This document shows, piece after piece, positions 42,310 to 52,035 of a stretch of DNA of 64,000 nt (position 1 is the first letter of the stretch; the number at the start of each line of letters is the position of its first letter). Below the pieces are notes generated by a model, which did no database searches, was not told the DNA's origin, and saw nothing but the letters and a program-made list of their open reading frames with translations. The translations under genes and the position numbers were made by a program. Source of the stretch: CAIXSC01 sp046349915 (lineage in GTDB: Bacteria; Planctomycetota; Planctomycetia; Pirellulales; Pirellulaceae); NCBI GenBank assembly GCA_046349915.1, contig JAXMBL010000003.1, positions 930,001 through 994,000 on the forward strand, written 5' to 3'.

Positions 42310-42748
42310 GGTCGAGTCCTCCGGGGTACGGCGTAAGCGAACGGCGAGAGGCGCCCACGCGTACCCGCGCCGCGGCACTCAACGCCTCCACTTGGTTTGC
42401 CGATGGGGTGCGTACCGAATGGGTGGCGCTCCCCAAATCGACACGTCAGTCAACGCATCAGTGTACAGCAATGCGAATGCGATAAAATGCCGTTTAATGC
42501 GCATCCTTGTTTCCTTTTGTAACACCGTTGCAGCTGGTTCGTTTGGTGCGCAAGTACGGCTCGCTCGTGGATGCGTCACTTGTTCGTGGGGGGAGCACGG
42601 TGTAGCCGACCAGCGGCAGCGGGCCGGAGTCTTTGACGATTTCCTGCGACAGAGCCTGACCACAGAGGTTGCGGCGACAAGGTCCCTGGGCGCCTGACTT
42701 CCGCAGCTTCGCCTTTGTTCGATAAGGTTGTTCCCGCAGCGAAAGGCA
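42310..42748. other. Gap with possible short or remnant ORF
   Basis: About 440 nt between two DUF1501 genes, in the position where a PSCyt/PSD1 gene would be expected. The only candidate is a 41-codon minus-strand ORF at 42379-42504 (MRIKRHFIAFALLYTDALTD start), which has AAGGA 7 nt before its ATG and a hydrophobic start like a signal peptide. It could be the 5' remnant of a deleted exported gene, or chance. Nothing else convincing is seen. Confidence 0.3.
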
Positions 42749-44149
42749 CTATGCCAGAAGCTCGTTCACAACTTTCGCATGTGTCAGGTCGGGCTCTGTG
42801 AGCGTTTCGCTTCGGCCGTTGTGTTCGAAGGTCAGACGCTGGTGGTCGAGGCCCAGGCAATGGAGCATGGTGGCGTGCAGATCGTGCATCGTGACGACCT
42901 GTTCGATCGACTCGTAGCCGAAGTCGTCGGTCTTGCCATGAGCATAGCCCGACTTCACACCGCCCCCGGCCAACCACAACGAGAAGCCGCGCCGGCTGTG
43001 GTCGCGGCCGTTGGCGCCCTGTGATACGGGCGTACGTCCGAACTCTCCCATCCAGACCACCAGTGTTGAGTCGAGCAAGCCGCGCTGTTTGAGATCTTTC
43101 ACCAGTGCAGCCGAGGGCTGATCGAGCTGCGCCGCGACGGCTTTCGTCGCGTTCGCGTTGTCGGCGTGCGTATCCCACGGCTGGCCGCGCAGGTAGACAC
43201 CGACGAAACGGACCCCTTGCTCCAACAGCCGCCGGGCCAGCAGGCAGCGAGTGCCATAGGGGGAGACGCCGGGTTGATCGATGCCGTAAAGCTTGCGAGT
43301 GGCCTCGGTTTCGCTCGTGAGATCGATGGCGGTCGGGACGGCGGCCTGCATCCGAGCGGCGGTCTCAAAGTCCTTCAAGCGGGCTTCCAGATCGGAGTTC
43401 TCCGGGAAGCGTTCGAGATGTTGGGCATTGAGTTTCTGAATGAAATCGAGTTGTCTACGTCGCGCGGCTTCCGTGACACGACCTGGTGTGCGCAAGTTGA
43501 GAACGGGCGGGGTCGAGGGATCACCCGAATTGAACGCGGTCCCCTGATACTGCGCTGGCAACCAGCCAGCGGACCAGTTGAGCGTGCCATTGATCGGCAA
43601 ACCGCCGGGATCGGGCAGGACGACAAACGCGGGCAGGTTTTGATTGAGCGACCCCAGTCCATACGTCAGCCACGAGCCGAAGCTTGGTCGATCGGTCGCA
43701 AAGGCATGTCCACTGTGCGAGATACGGAGGGCCGCTTCGTGACAGACGGATTCGGTCGTCATCGACCGGACGAGCGTGATGTCATCGGCGATGGACGAGA
43801 TGTGGGGGATCAGTTCCGAAAGCAGCATTCCCGATGCGCCTGCGGGACGGAACTCGAAAGGGGAGCCGAGCAGATTGCCCGATGCTCCCGGCGAGAGCGT
43901 CTCGACCTTCGCGCTGCCAGGGTACGGTTTGCCATTCATGCGGGCCAGTTCGGGCTTCGGATCGAACAGATCCATCTGGCTCGGGCCACCATTCTGGAAC
44001 AACACGACGACGCGTTCCGCCCGGGGGGCGTGATGAGCGGTCTGGATCTGCCCTCGCTCCGCGGCATCAAGCCAGTTGAAGGCGATCGATCCGAGCATTC
44101 CGCCAGCCGTGCGGCCAAGAAACGCGCGTCGGTGCAAGTTCGTCGGCAT
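42749..44149 (-). CDS. DUF1501 family protein, Tat-exported
   Basis: A 466-residue DUF1501 protein starting MPTNLHRRAFLGRTAGG, with a twin-arginine leader, 4 nt after the stop of the cytochrome gene; the longer frame to 44209 lies inside that gene. Blocks are NGGPSQMDLFDPKP near 55, WDTHADNANATK near 335, WMGEFGRTPVSQGANGRDH near 370 and the HDLHATMLHCLGLDH region near 430. It is the Tat-exported partner of the PSD1 protein at 44154-47255. The close coupling suggests a fixed ratio of the two proteins. Confidence 0.92.
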   Translation of the reverse strand: MPTNLHRRAFLGRTAGGMLGSIAFNWLDAAERGQIQTAHHAPRAERVVVLFQNGGPSQMDLFDPKPELARMNGKPYPGSAKVETLSPGASGNLLGSPFEFRPAGASGMLLSELIPHISSIADDITLVRSMTTESVCHEAALRISHSGHAFATDRPSFGSWLTYGLGSLNQNLPAFVVLPDPGGLPINGTLNWSAGWLPAQYQGTAFNSGDPSTPPVLNLRTPGRVTEAARRRQLDFIQKLNAQHLERFPENSDLEARLKDFETAARMQAAVPTAIDLTSETEATRKLYGIDQPGVSPYGTRCLLARRLLEQGVRFVGVYLRGQPWDTHADNANATKAVAAQLDQPSAALVKDLKQRGLLDSTLVVWMGEFGRTPVSQGANGRDHSRRGFSLWLAGGGVKSGYAHGKTDDFGYESIEQVVTMHDLHATMLHCLGLDHQRLTFEHNGRSETLTEPDLTHAKVVNELLA

Positions 44150-44153
44150 ATTG

Positions 44154-47100
44154 TCACTCCACGTACAAGAACGCGTTGCTGGCCAGAAGCATCTGGCAGA
44201 AGTCGGCAACCGCCCAGCGGGCCGCCTCGTCTCCGGAATACTGGGCGCGTTGGCTCTCGATAAACTCGCTGGCGATGGCCGCTTCCGACTCCGAGGGATC
44301 GCGACCGATTGCCACGCGCCACGCCCGCCGGACGATCGCCGCGGTTTTTCCGTCCGTTTCCGCGATTAATCGCTGGGAGAAGGCTTCTCCGCGTGCAACC
44401 GCGAAGTCAGAGTTCAGCAACGCCAGCGACTGCAGCGGCACCGTTGACGAGGGGCGCGTCGTACAGATCGTGGCGACCGACGGCGCGTCGAAAACCTTCA
44501 TGAAACTGGGAACCTGTGAGCGGCGTTGCTGCAGATAGACACTCCGCCGCCGCGCGCCGGCCGACTGTTCGTCGACAATGACTTCCCCAATCGGCGTCTG
44601 CTTCGTCGGCACGTACGGACCAAAAGGCTCTGAATCCAGGTGACCGGCAACAGTCAGCATGGCATCGCGAATTACTTCGGCTTCCAGGCGTCGTACCGGC
44701 CAGCGCCACCAGAGTCGATTGTCGCGGTCGATGGCGAGTCCTTCGGGACGCGGTGCGGAATCTTGACGATACACAGCAGACAGCACGATCCGCCGATGGA
44801 GCGCCTTCTGGCTCCAACCGTCGGCGATGAAACCCGCCGCCAGTTCTTCGAGTAACTCGGGATGCGACGGTGACGCACCGCCGATGCCGAGGTTGTCGGT
44901 GGTTGGCACGATGCCTCGCCCGAAATATTGTCGCCAGACACGGTTCACATGCACACGAGCCAGGAGCGCCGCTGGGCGACTATTGGGCCGCAACAACCAG
45001 TCGGCGAACGCGGTGCGCCGGCCGGTCGACGTCGCGTCAGGGGCAATCGTCGGCGCCACGTATTCTTCACCCGGTGCGCTCAACGCCGACAGGGCCAACG
45101 GCGGCACGTCCCCGGCGCGCTGATTATAAAGGCCACGCGTCAGGAACGGCACGACGGGCGGCTTGGCCGATTTATCGTTCGCCCAGGCGATTGCTCGGCC
45201 CGGCGATGGTGTCCGCTGCGCCTCCAGCGACTTTCGCTTCTCGTCATACTGCGCGCGGCGTTCTGCGAGGGCCTTGCGAATCGCCGCAACGTCCACCGTG
45301 CGTGTCGAGGCGGCCAGGCTGCGCTCGATCCGCACGTTGTCAACCACGAAACTGCGATTCACGCAATAGAAGAACGAGAATCCGCCATCCGGAAGATCCG
45401 CGGCAACGAGGTTCAGCGTGGCGCCGTCCGGCAGACCGTTGACGATGTGATCGAGTCGAAATTTACCATCGCCAAAGTTTGTGACGCGGATGCCATAGTT
45501 GCGGCCAGGGGCGTATCCCTCTGCGCCGATCGCTCCTAGGTGTTTCTGGTCGCCACCTGGGTAATCACGATAGATCGACGTGGCGGTCGTCGGGTTGCCG
45601 TCGATGAGGATGTTCCCGCCATCCAGCGCTCCGGAGTCGTCGAAGTCATGTACGGCGATGTTGTACCCCAGCCGTTCCGCCGGACCGCCTTGCACTTTGT
45701 TGTCGACCAGGTCGAACGTCGCCTGAATCCACGCGCCGGGTTCATTGGGCGTCCAATCGAACGCGCGAGTCGTCGACAACCAGCCTTCTCCCGATCCAGC
45801 GATGATCTGCAGCGTTCCGTTCTGCACGCGCGCGGCGTTCGGTTCCGTTCCGCCAATGGCGATCGAAGCGCTCGGCTTGTCGTCGCCGGGCGCCGTGGCC
45901 GACCAGCGCGAAGTCCAGCCGTCATCAAACGTCTCCTCGAACAGCATTTCCGATGGCTCACGATTCGCCGAGAGCCAGGTCGTAAACTCGTCCTTCAGCT
46001 TCGCCAGTTCGCCTTTCAAACGGGACTCGCGTTCTTCCCATTGCTCCTTCTCGCCTGGCAGATAGGCATAAACCACGCGATCTTTGGGGTTGATCCAATC
46101 CTGCGGATTGAAGGCCGGGAACAGGATCGCCTGTAGCTGGTAGTACTCCCTTTGCGTGATTGGATCAAACTTGTGGTCATGGCAACGCGCGCAATGGACA
46201 GACAACCCGAGAAGCGATGTCGTCGTGACCTGCAGGGCCGCTTCCAGCGCCGCGCGGCGGTCAATCTCGAACGCTTCCGGTTCCTGCACGCCGATGTCCG
46301 TTCCATCCTGCCCGTTACGAAGGAAGTGCGTCGCTTCGAGCAGGTCGATCGCTTCTGGAGCGACCGGCTCGCCGGGACGAAAACCGGACATCTCATCGCC
46401 GCAAAGCTGTTCGCGCACGAAGCGGTCGAATGGCTTGTCGGCGTTGATCGAACGGATGACATAGTCGCGATAGCGAAACGCTAGCGGGCGGTCGGTGTCG
46501 GCGCTGAAATAGCCATTGGAGTCGGCATAGCCAGCCGCATCCAACCAGTGCTTCCCCCAACGCTCGCCGAATCGAGGCGACGCAAGATACCGATCGGCCA
46601 TTCGTTCGTACGCTTGTGGAGCGGTGTCGTTGAGAAATGCGTCGATCTCGTCGATCGTCGGCGGCAGGCCGGTCAGATCGAGCGCGACTCGGCGGATCAG
46701 CGCCTCCCGGTTCGCTTCCGGACTGAGCGTCAGACCGACCGCTTCCAGTCCAACGACGACATGGGCATCCAATGCGGTGCGAATCGTGGACGGTTGTTTG
46801 ACTTCCGGGACCGGCGGGCGTTTCAGCTTCTGAAACGCCCAGTGCGAGCCGTCGCCCGAGCCCGGCGTTCCTAGTCGGGGCAAGCCCGGCGCTCCGGCCT
46901 CAATCCAGCGTTTGAGAAGTTGCTTCTCGTCGGCCGAAAGCGGTGTTCCTTCCGGCATCTCGTCTTGCTCAACCAACTGCCACAACCGGCTCTCCGCTGG
47001 CTGACCGGGGACAATCACAGCGCCACGTTCACCGCCGCGAGCGACGCCAGCCGGAACGCTGAGGTTCAGCTTCCCCGCCTGCTTCAGCGGCCCGTGGCAC

Positions 47101-47255
47101 TTCACACAACGATGCTTCAGCAACGGACGAACGTCGCGTTCGAAATCCGGCGGCTTCTCCAGGGCGCTGGGCGCCGCGGATGCCTCTTGGGCCGCGCAGA
47201 TGCCGGCGACCAGATAACTCAAGAGGGCGACAGTGAGTGCGATCGGTCGGGTCAC
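44154..47255 (-). CDS. Secreted diheme PSCyt1-PSCyt2-ConA-like-PSD1 protein
   Basis: A 1033-residue fusion. The GTG start at 47255 has GGAG 8 nt upstream and gives a signal peptide (TRPIALTVALLSYLVAGICA); the frame to 47318 is less likely. PSCyt1 has heme motif CVKCH near 50, and PSCyt2 has CARCHDHKFDP near 375. A beta-rich concanavalin-like domain at about 445-650 (ETFDDGWTSRWSATAPGD, FSFFYCVNRSFVVDNVRIE) lies between PSCyt2 and PSD1. PSD1 runs from about 700 to the end. It has the same layout as the 2006-5449 protein but a different middle domain. Probably periplasmic, with unknown substrate. Confidence 0.92.
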   Translation of the reverse strand: MTRPIALTVALLSYLVAGICAAQEASAAPSALEKPPDFERDVRPLLKHRCVKCHGPLKQAGKLNLSVPAGVARGGERGAVIVPGQPAESRLWQLVEQDEMPEGTPLSADEKQLLKRWIEAGAPGLPRLGTPGSGDGSHWAFQKLKRPPVPEVKQPSTIRTALDAHVVVGLEAVGLTLSPEANREALIRRVALDLTGLPPTIDEIDAFLNDTAPQAYERMADRYLASPRFGERWGKHWLDAAGYADSNGYFSADTDRPLAFRYRDYVIRSINADKPFDRFVREQLCGDEMSGFRPGEPVAPEAIDLLEATHFLRNGQDGTDIGVQEPEAFEIDRRAALEAALQVTTTSLLGLSVHCARCHDHKFDPITQREYYQLQAILFPAFNPQDWINPKDRVVYAYLPGEKEQWEERESRLKGELAKLKDEFTTWLSANREPSEMLFEETFDDGWTSRWSATAPGDDKPSASIAIGGTEPNAARVQNGTLQIIAGSGEGWLSTTRAFDWTPNEPGAWIQATFDLVDNKVQGGPAERLGYNIAVHDFDDSGALDGGNILIDGNPTTATSIYRDYPGGDQKHLGAIGAEGYAPGRNYGIRVTNFGDGKFRLDHIVNGLPDGATLNLVAADLPDGGFSFFYCVNRSFVVDNVRIERSLAASTRTVDVAAIRKALAERRAQYDEKRKSLEAQRTPSPGRAIAWANDKSAKPPVVPFLTRGLYNQRAGDVPPLALSALSAPGEEYVAPTIAPDATSTGRRTAFADWLLRPNSRPAALLARVHVNRVWRQYFGRGIVPTTDNLGIGGASPSHPELLEELAAGFIADGWSQKALHRRIVLSAVYRQDSAPRPEGLAIDRDNRLWWRWPVRRLEAEVIRDAMLTVAGHLDSEPFGPYVPTKQTPIGEVIVDEQSAGARRRSVYLQQRRSQVPSFMKVFDAPSVATICTTRPSSTVPLQSLALLNSDFAVARGEAFSQRLIAETDGKTAAIVRRAWRVAIGRDPSESEAAIASEFIESQRAQYSGDEAARWAVADFCQMLLASNAFLYVE

Positions 47256-47342
47256 TTTACACTCCAGCAGATTGAGCGTCACACGCGAGCAGAGCGTTCC
47301 AGGTGAAGCAGAGAGCAACGGACCAGCGATTCAAGCATTTCA

Positions 47343-48752
47343 TCATGTCAGAATCTCCTGCACCACATGCCCATGCACGTCAGTCAGGCGGTAATCGCGG
47401 CCAGCATGGCGGAAGGTGAGTTTTTCGTGATCGAGGCCGAGTGTGTGCAAGATCGTCGCGTGGAAGTCGGGCATCGTGACTTTGTTCTCGACCACGTAGT
47501 AGCCGAACTCGTCGGTCTGTCCGTACGTCGTGCCGCCCCGAATACCGCCGCCCGCCATCCAGCAACTGAAGGCGTGCGGATGATGATCGCGACCGTCGGT
47601 CCCTTGGGCTGCGGGAGTCCGGCCGAACTCGGTGGCGAAGACCACCAGCGTGTCGGCCAGCATGCCGCGCGACTTCAGATCTTTGAGCAACGCGGCGATC
47701 GGCAGGTCCACCTTGGCGGCGTTGCTCGTATGGTTATTCCGCAGATCGCCGTGGGCATCCCAGTAATTGCGCGGGTAGCTGAAGTTGACCTGGACGAAAC
47801 GGACGCCCGCTTCCAGACAACGGCGAGCGAACAGGCACTGCCGCCCAAACTCGTCGGTTGGTTCGACGCCAATCCCGTAAGCAGCGTGCATCGCCGCGGT
47901 CTCGCGGCTGATGTCCATCACCTCGGGGGCTTCGGCCTGCATTCGGAACGCCATTTCGAACGAATCGATGCGAGCTTCCAGAGCTGAATCGGAACCGTGG
48001 GCGGCCAAGTGTCGTTCATTGCGGCGTTTCAGCAGATCGAGTTGTAGACGTTGCAGTTCAGGCGACTGGCCGGGAGTGAGGCTCGACAAACGGGCCTCCT
48101 TGAAGTTCGTGCCGCCATCGCCCAATCTGGTTCCCTGAAACGTGGCTGGTAGGAACGCGGAGCCATAGTTTTGCGCTCCGCCGTGATACAGCGACGGACT
48201 CAGGCTGATAAATCCCGGCAGACCTTGGTTCTCGCTTCCCAGGCCGTAGAGAGTCCAGGCCCCGAGACTCGGGCGAGCAAAGACGCCGCTGCCCGTGTTG
48301 ATGTTGAGTAACGCTGGCCCATGTGAAACCAAATCGCCGCCGTTCAGCGAGCGGATCACAGCAATGTCATCAATGCAACTGCCGATCTGCGGAAAGAGAT
48401 CGCTGACCTCGATGCCGCTCGCCCCATATTTCTGAAACTTCCACGGCGAGGCCAATAGATTCCCGGTCGGCGCGAACTCGAACTTCGGCTTGGCGAATGG
48501 CAACGGCTGGCCGTTCCGTTCGGCGAGTTTCGGCTTGGGATCGAACGAGTCGACGTGCGAGACGCCGCCGTGCATGAAAAGAAAAACGACGCGTTTCGCC
48601 GTCGCCGCGAAACGAGGCTGTCGGGGCGCGAGCGGCCCGGCCGCTGCCGCGGACGAAGTCTCTGACAGCAACCCGTGCAGGGCCAGTGCTCCAAACCCGC
48701 AGGCCGATTGCAGGAGTACTTGTCGTCGAGTGAGTCGGTTGTGCATGAGCAT
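47343..48752 (-). CDS. DUF1501 family protein, Tat-exported
   Basis: A 469-residue DUF1501 protein with leader MLMHNRLTRRQVLLQSACGF (twin arginine). Blocks are MHGGVSHVDSFDPKP near 65, NYWDAHGDLRNNH near 335, FATEFGRTPAAQGTDGRDHHP near 375 and LDHEKLTFRHAGRDYRLTDVHG at the end. It is separated from the upstream cytochrome gene by about 140 nt with a hairpin, in contrast to the 4-8 nt spacing or overlap of the other pairs. It precedes the next cytochrome gene of the array by 87 nt. Confidence 0.92.
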   Translation of the reverse strand: MLMHNRLTRRQVLLQSACGFGALALHGLLSETSSAAAAGPLAPRQPRFAATAKRVVFLFMHGGVSHVDSFDPKPKLAERNGQPLPFAKPKFEFAPTGNLLASPWKFQKYGASGIEVSDLFPQIGSCIDDIAVIRSLNGGDLVSHGPALLNINTGSGVFARPSLGAWTLYGLGSENQGLPGFISLSPSLYHGGAQNYGSAFLPATFQGTRLGDGGTNFKEARLSSLTPGQSPELQRLQLDLLKRRNERHLAAHGSDSALEARIDSFEMAFRMQAEAPEVMDISRETAAMHAAYGIGVEPTDEFGRQCLFARRCLEAGVRFVQVNFSYPRNYWDAHGDLRNNHTSNAAKVDLPIAALLKDLKSRGMLADTLVVFATEFGRTPAAQGTDGRDHHPHAFSCWMAGGGIRGGTTYGQTDEFGYYVVENKVTMPDFHATILHTLGLDHEKLTFRHAGRDYRLTDVHGHVVQEILT

Positions 48753-48824
48753 GCTTTAGCTTTTCTGAACCGTTATTGAACGCTGGTAGACGATGATCGC
48801 AGTGAGGCGGCAATAGTCCTATCG

Positions 48825-48887
48825 GTAAGACGGACTTCTAGTCCGTCCCACAGTCGTTGGCATCGACGGACTGGAAGTCCGTCGTAC
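48825..48887. repeat. Hairpin related to the one at 28827-28893
   Basis: Arms at about 48825-48847 and 48864-48887 form an imperfect inverted repeat with the core GACGGACTTCTAGTCCGTC / GACGGACTGGAAGTCCGTC. It lies between a PSD1 gene and its DUF1501 partner, the same kind of position as the other copy. The shared core shows it is a dispersed family. Confidence 0.85.
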
Positions 48888-48891
48888 TGTT

Positions 48892-51800
48892 CTACTCCAC
48901 ATACAAAAACTCGTTGCTGCACAGCAGCGACTGGCAGAATGCCTGCCAGGCGGCCAGCCGCCGCTCGGACTCGGGCTTCTCGGCGAGCGACGGTGATTTA
49001 ACGAATTCCGTCAGGAACAATTGCGTCTCGGCCTGTTCCTCGGCAGTCGCCGACCGACCGAGGGCCACACGATGTGCTAGCTCGATTCGCTGCTCATCAG
49101 CCATCGTCTGATCCTTTAGCAGTCGTTCGGCAAACGTTCCGGCCTGCTGCAGTACAAACGGATGATTGAGCAGGAACAGTCCCTGGGAGGCGACGGTTGT
49201 TTCATTGCGAACCGCAGTCACGCCGTTGGGATCTGCAGCATCGAACAGGGCCAACACATCAGGCAGCATGTTGCGGACGATCGGCAAGTAGATCGAGCGT
49301 TTGCGGAAGGACGTATAGAACTCGTCATCGGCTCCCACGCGGTTGGGACGAATGCTCGCTTTGATGTCTTCCGATTTCGAGATGAGGAAGTCGCCGCTCT
49401 CGGAAGTTCCCGGCACTCGATCGAGCCGCCCGCTCGCCATCAGCATCGCATCGCGAAGCTCCTCGGCGGACTGCCGACGACGTCGGACCTGATAGGTCGA
49501 CAACGTCACCGGGATCGGGACGCTGGCATTCTTCGAAAACGCGTCAGAATTTTGCATCCGATAGGTGTTCGACAACACGATCAATCGATGCAACGGTTTC
49601 ACGCTCCAGCCGTTCCTGAGGAACTGCGTTGTCAGCCAGTCGAGCAGAGCCGGATCAGAGGGGAGTTCGCCGCGTGCGCCGAAGTTATCCGGAGTACTGA
49701 CGATCCCCCGTCCGAAATGCAACTGCCACACTCTGTTGACAAGGACGCGTGCGGTCAACGGATTCGAGGGGCTGGCGATCCAGCGAGCCAACTCGAGGCG
49801 TCCGCTGCTCATCTGATGCGGATCAACGATGGGCTTGGAATCGTTCTCGGGAGAGGCGGAACTCGAAGCCACAATCCCCAACGGTCCACGAGGAACAATT
49901 TTCCCCAGGGTGAAGCGATTCCCACGCAGATGGACTCGCAGATTCCGCGGTTGAGTCTCCTTCGGCGCCATCACCACCATTGGTTCAACGCCCGCTCCTT
50001 GCAGAACCGGAAACTCCCACCACATCGTGGCGTTGCGGACTTCGTTCTGAAACGGCTCCGTGCTGCGAAAGATGCCTGCCAGTGCATAGTAGTCGGTCGT
50101 GCGCACCGCATCGAACTTGTGGTCGTGGCATCGCGCGCACGCGAGCGTCAGGCCGAGCATCGCCCGACCCGTCACGTCAATCTGATCATCCACGATGTCC
50201 AACCGCGACTGCTCTTTATCGGTCTCCGCCAGCGCCTTCGGGCCGATCATCAGGTAGCCAGTCGCAATGACACGACGTGTGTTGACGGCGACCGATTCCG
50301 TGGGCGGCAAGAGATCTCCTGCAAGTTGCTCGATCAGGAACTGGTCGTAGGGGAGGTCGCTGTTGAATGCGTCGATGACATAGTTGCGATATCGCCAGGC
50401 ATAGCCCATCACGGCGTTGGCATCGTTGGCGGTCGTTTCGGCGTACCGCACCAAGTCCAACCAATGTCTGCCCCAACGCTCGCCGTAGTGAGGCGACTTA
50501 AGTAAACGGTCGACCACGGTCTCGTGGGCTTGTGGCGATGTGTCCGCCAGAAAGTCGTCCATCTCTTCAGGAGTCGGCGGTAGTCCCGTCAGATCGAACG
50601 TCACTCGACGTAGAAATGTCCGTTTGTCAACCTCTGGCGGCGGCGCATGCGAAACGGATTCGAACGCCGCCAATGCGAAGCGATCGATAGGAGTGCGAAC
50701 CCATGACTCATGCTTGACCACAGGTGGCTCGACTTTACGAACCGGTTGATAGGCCCAATGGCTCTTTTCTTGGTCGGTGAAGACCGGTTTTTTCGCGACG
50801 GTCCGCTCTACATCGATCCACAGACCAAATTTCTCGCCGAGATACGTTTCCACACCGAGTCGATCGGTATCGGTGAGCGCTCGGTTGTAGAGCAGCACTT
50901 CGCCTACATCCCCTTGGAACGCGCCGCACCAACTGAGCGCCTTCCCGAGGAACACGCCGATATCCGAGCGATGTTGAATATCGGGCGCCGTGTCGCGACC
51001 GGTCACTGGCTGGCCAGCGAGCGGCCCCGCCAGTTTGCCATTGATGTAGAACCGAGTCGTATCTTTGATCGGCCCTGGCGTCTTGACGATCGTCACAATG
51101 ACGGGCTTGCCGAAGTGGGGTTGGAACGAGCCGGGCGCCAAAATGGCATCGTGATTCCAGCCTCCCGCGAAATCGAGCGAGGATTGCTGTGTCTGATCGA
51201 TTTCCAAGAGTGCGGCGAGTGGTTTGCCGGGATCACTCGGATACGCGGGGTTACCCACGCAGAAGACCGTGGTGTGCGAGTGCTGCCCTTCGAACGGCGA
51301 GAGATTCATGACCAGGGTCATTGTTAGCTCGGCATCTCCGCGAATGTCCACGGGATTGCCTGGGGACGAAGCTAGCCCGGTCCACTGCGAGAAACGCACG
51401 GCCGGGCGTCCATATAAATGACTCTGTCGCACAAAATTAGCGGGACCGCCGACACCTCCTTCGCGGACCCCTTTCGTCGCCGACAGATCCCGGCCATGTC
51501 CGCTCTGATCGGGCCAGACAGGGACGCTTTCACCGTCGGCCAATTGCAAGGCATCAGCCCGCAACCACAACTGCAGCGCCGCCGCCAATTCTCCACTGTT
51601 CGGCAACGTCGGCGCAGTGATCGGATTCGATTCGCCGCGTTCGGTCGGGACAGGGGCCTTCGAGCCAGGCCAGACCGCTCCATCGCGAATCCACTTGGTC
51701 AAAGCCTCGATCTGGATCGCCGTGAGCTTGCCATCGGGGGGCATCTTCAAACCATTCTCATGCCGCACCGCTTGAAGGAGCAGACTCGCCTCGAACCTGT

Positions 51801-52035
51801 TCGAATCGATCGCCGCGCCCGAATCGCCTCCCTTCGTCACCGCTTCGCGTGAATCGAGCCGCAGCCCCCCTTTCGCCTCGGTTCCAGCATGACACTTGTG
51901 GCAACGCTCGATCAACAGCGGCCGCACATGCCGCTCGAAATGGTCTTCTTGCTCTGCGGCGCCTGATGCTGAATTCAAGCCCAAAAACAGCGAAACCGTA
52001 AACGCCCAAAGCAAGATGGATCTAGGTGTCATCAT
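48892..52035 (-). CDS. Secreted diheme PSCyt1-LamG-PSCyt2-PSD1 protein
   Basis: A 1047-residue fusion with a signal peptide (MMTPRSILLWAFTVSLFLGL). PSCyt1 has heme motif CHKCH near 45. A concanavalin/LamG-like domain at about 190-400 (LTMTLVMNLSPFEGQHSHTTVF, GEVLLYNRALTDTDRLGVETYL) stands between PSCyt1 and PSCyt2, unlike the other paralogues where it follows PSCyt2. PSCyt2 has CARCHDHKFDAV near 630, and PSD1 fills the C-terminal 350 residues. The start overlaps the preceding DUF1501 stop as ATGA. Probable periplasmic redox protein with a carbohydrate-contact domain. Confidence 0.93.
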   Translation of the reverse strand: MMTPRSILLWAFTVSLFLGLNSASGAAEQEDHFERHVRPLLIERCHKCHAGTEAKGGLRLDSREAVTKGGDSGAAIDSNRFEASLLLQAVRHENGLKMPPDGKLTAIQIEALTKWIRDGAVWPGSKAPVPTERGESNPITAPTLPNSGELAAALQLWLRADALQLADGESVPVWPDQSGHGRDLSATKGVREGGVGGPANFVRQSHLYGRPAVRFSQWTGLASSPGNPVDIRGDAELTMTLVMNLSPFEGQHSHTTVFCVGNPAYPSDPGKPLAALLEIDQTQQSSLDFAGGWNHDAILAPGSFQPHFGKPVIVTIVKTPGPIKDTTRFYINGKLAGPLAGQPVTGRDTAPDIQHRSDIGVFLGKALSWCGAFQGDVGEVLLYNRALTDTDRLGVETYLGEKFGLWIDVERTVAKKPVFTDQEKSHWAYQPVRKVEPPVVKHESWVRTPIDRFALAAFESVSHAPPPEVDKRTFLRRVTFDLTGLPPTPEEMDDFLADTSPQAHETVVDRLLKSPHYGERWGRHWLDLVRYAETTANDANAVMGYAWRYRNYVIDAFNSDLPYDQFLIEQLAGDLLPPTESVAVNTRRVIATGYLMIGPKALAETDKEQSRLDIVDDQIDVTGRAMLGLTLACARCHDHKFDAVRTTDYYALAGIFRSTEPFQNEVRNATMWWEFPVLQGAGVEPMVVMAPKETQPRNLRVHLRGNRFTLGKIVPRGPLGIVASSSASPENDSKPIVDPHQMSSGRLELARWIASPSNPLTARVLVNRVWQLHFGRGIVSTPDNFGARGELPSDPALLDWLTTQFLRNGWSVKPLHRLIVLSNTYRMQNSDAFSKNASVPIPVTLSTYQVRRRRQSAEELRDAMLMASGRLDRVPGTSESGDFLISKSEDIKASIRPNRVGADDEFYTSFRKRSIYLPIVRNMLPDVLALFDAADPNGVTAVRNETTVASQGLFLLNHPFVLQQAGTFAERLLKDQTMADEQRIELAHRVALGRSATAEEQAETQLFLTEFVKSPSLAEKPESERRLAAWQAFCQSLLCSNEFLYVE

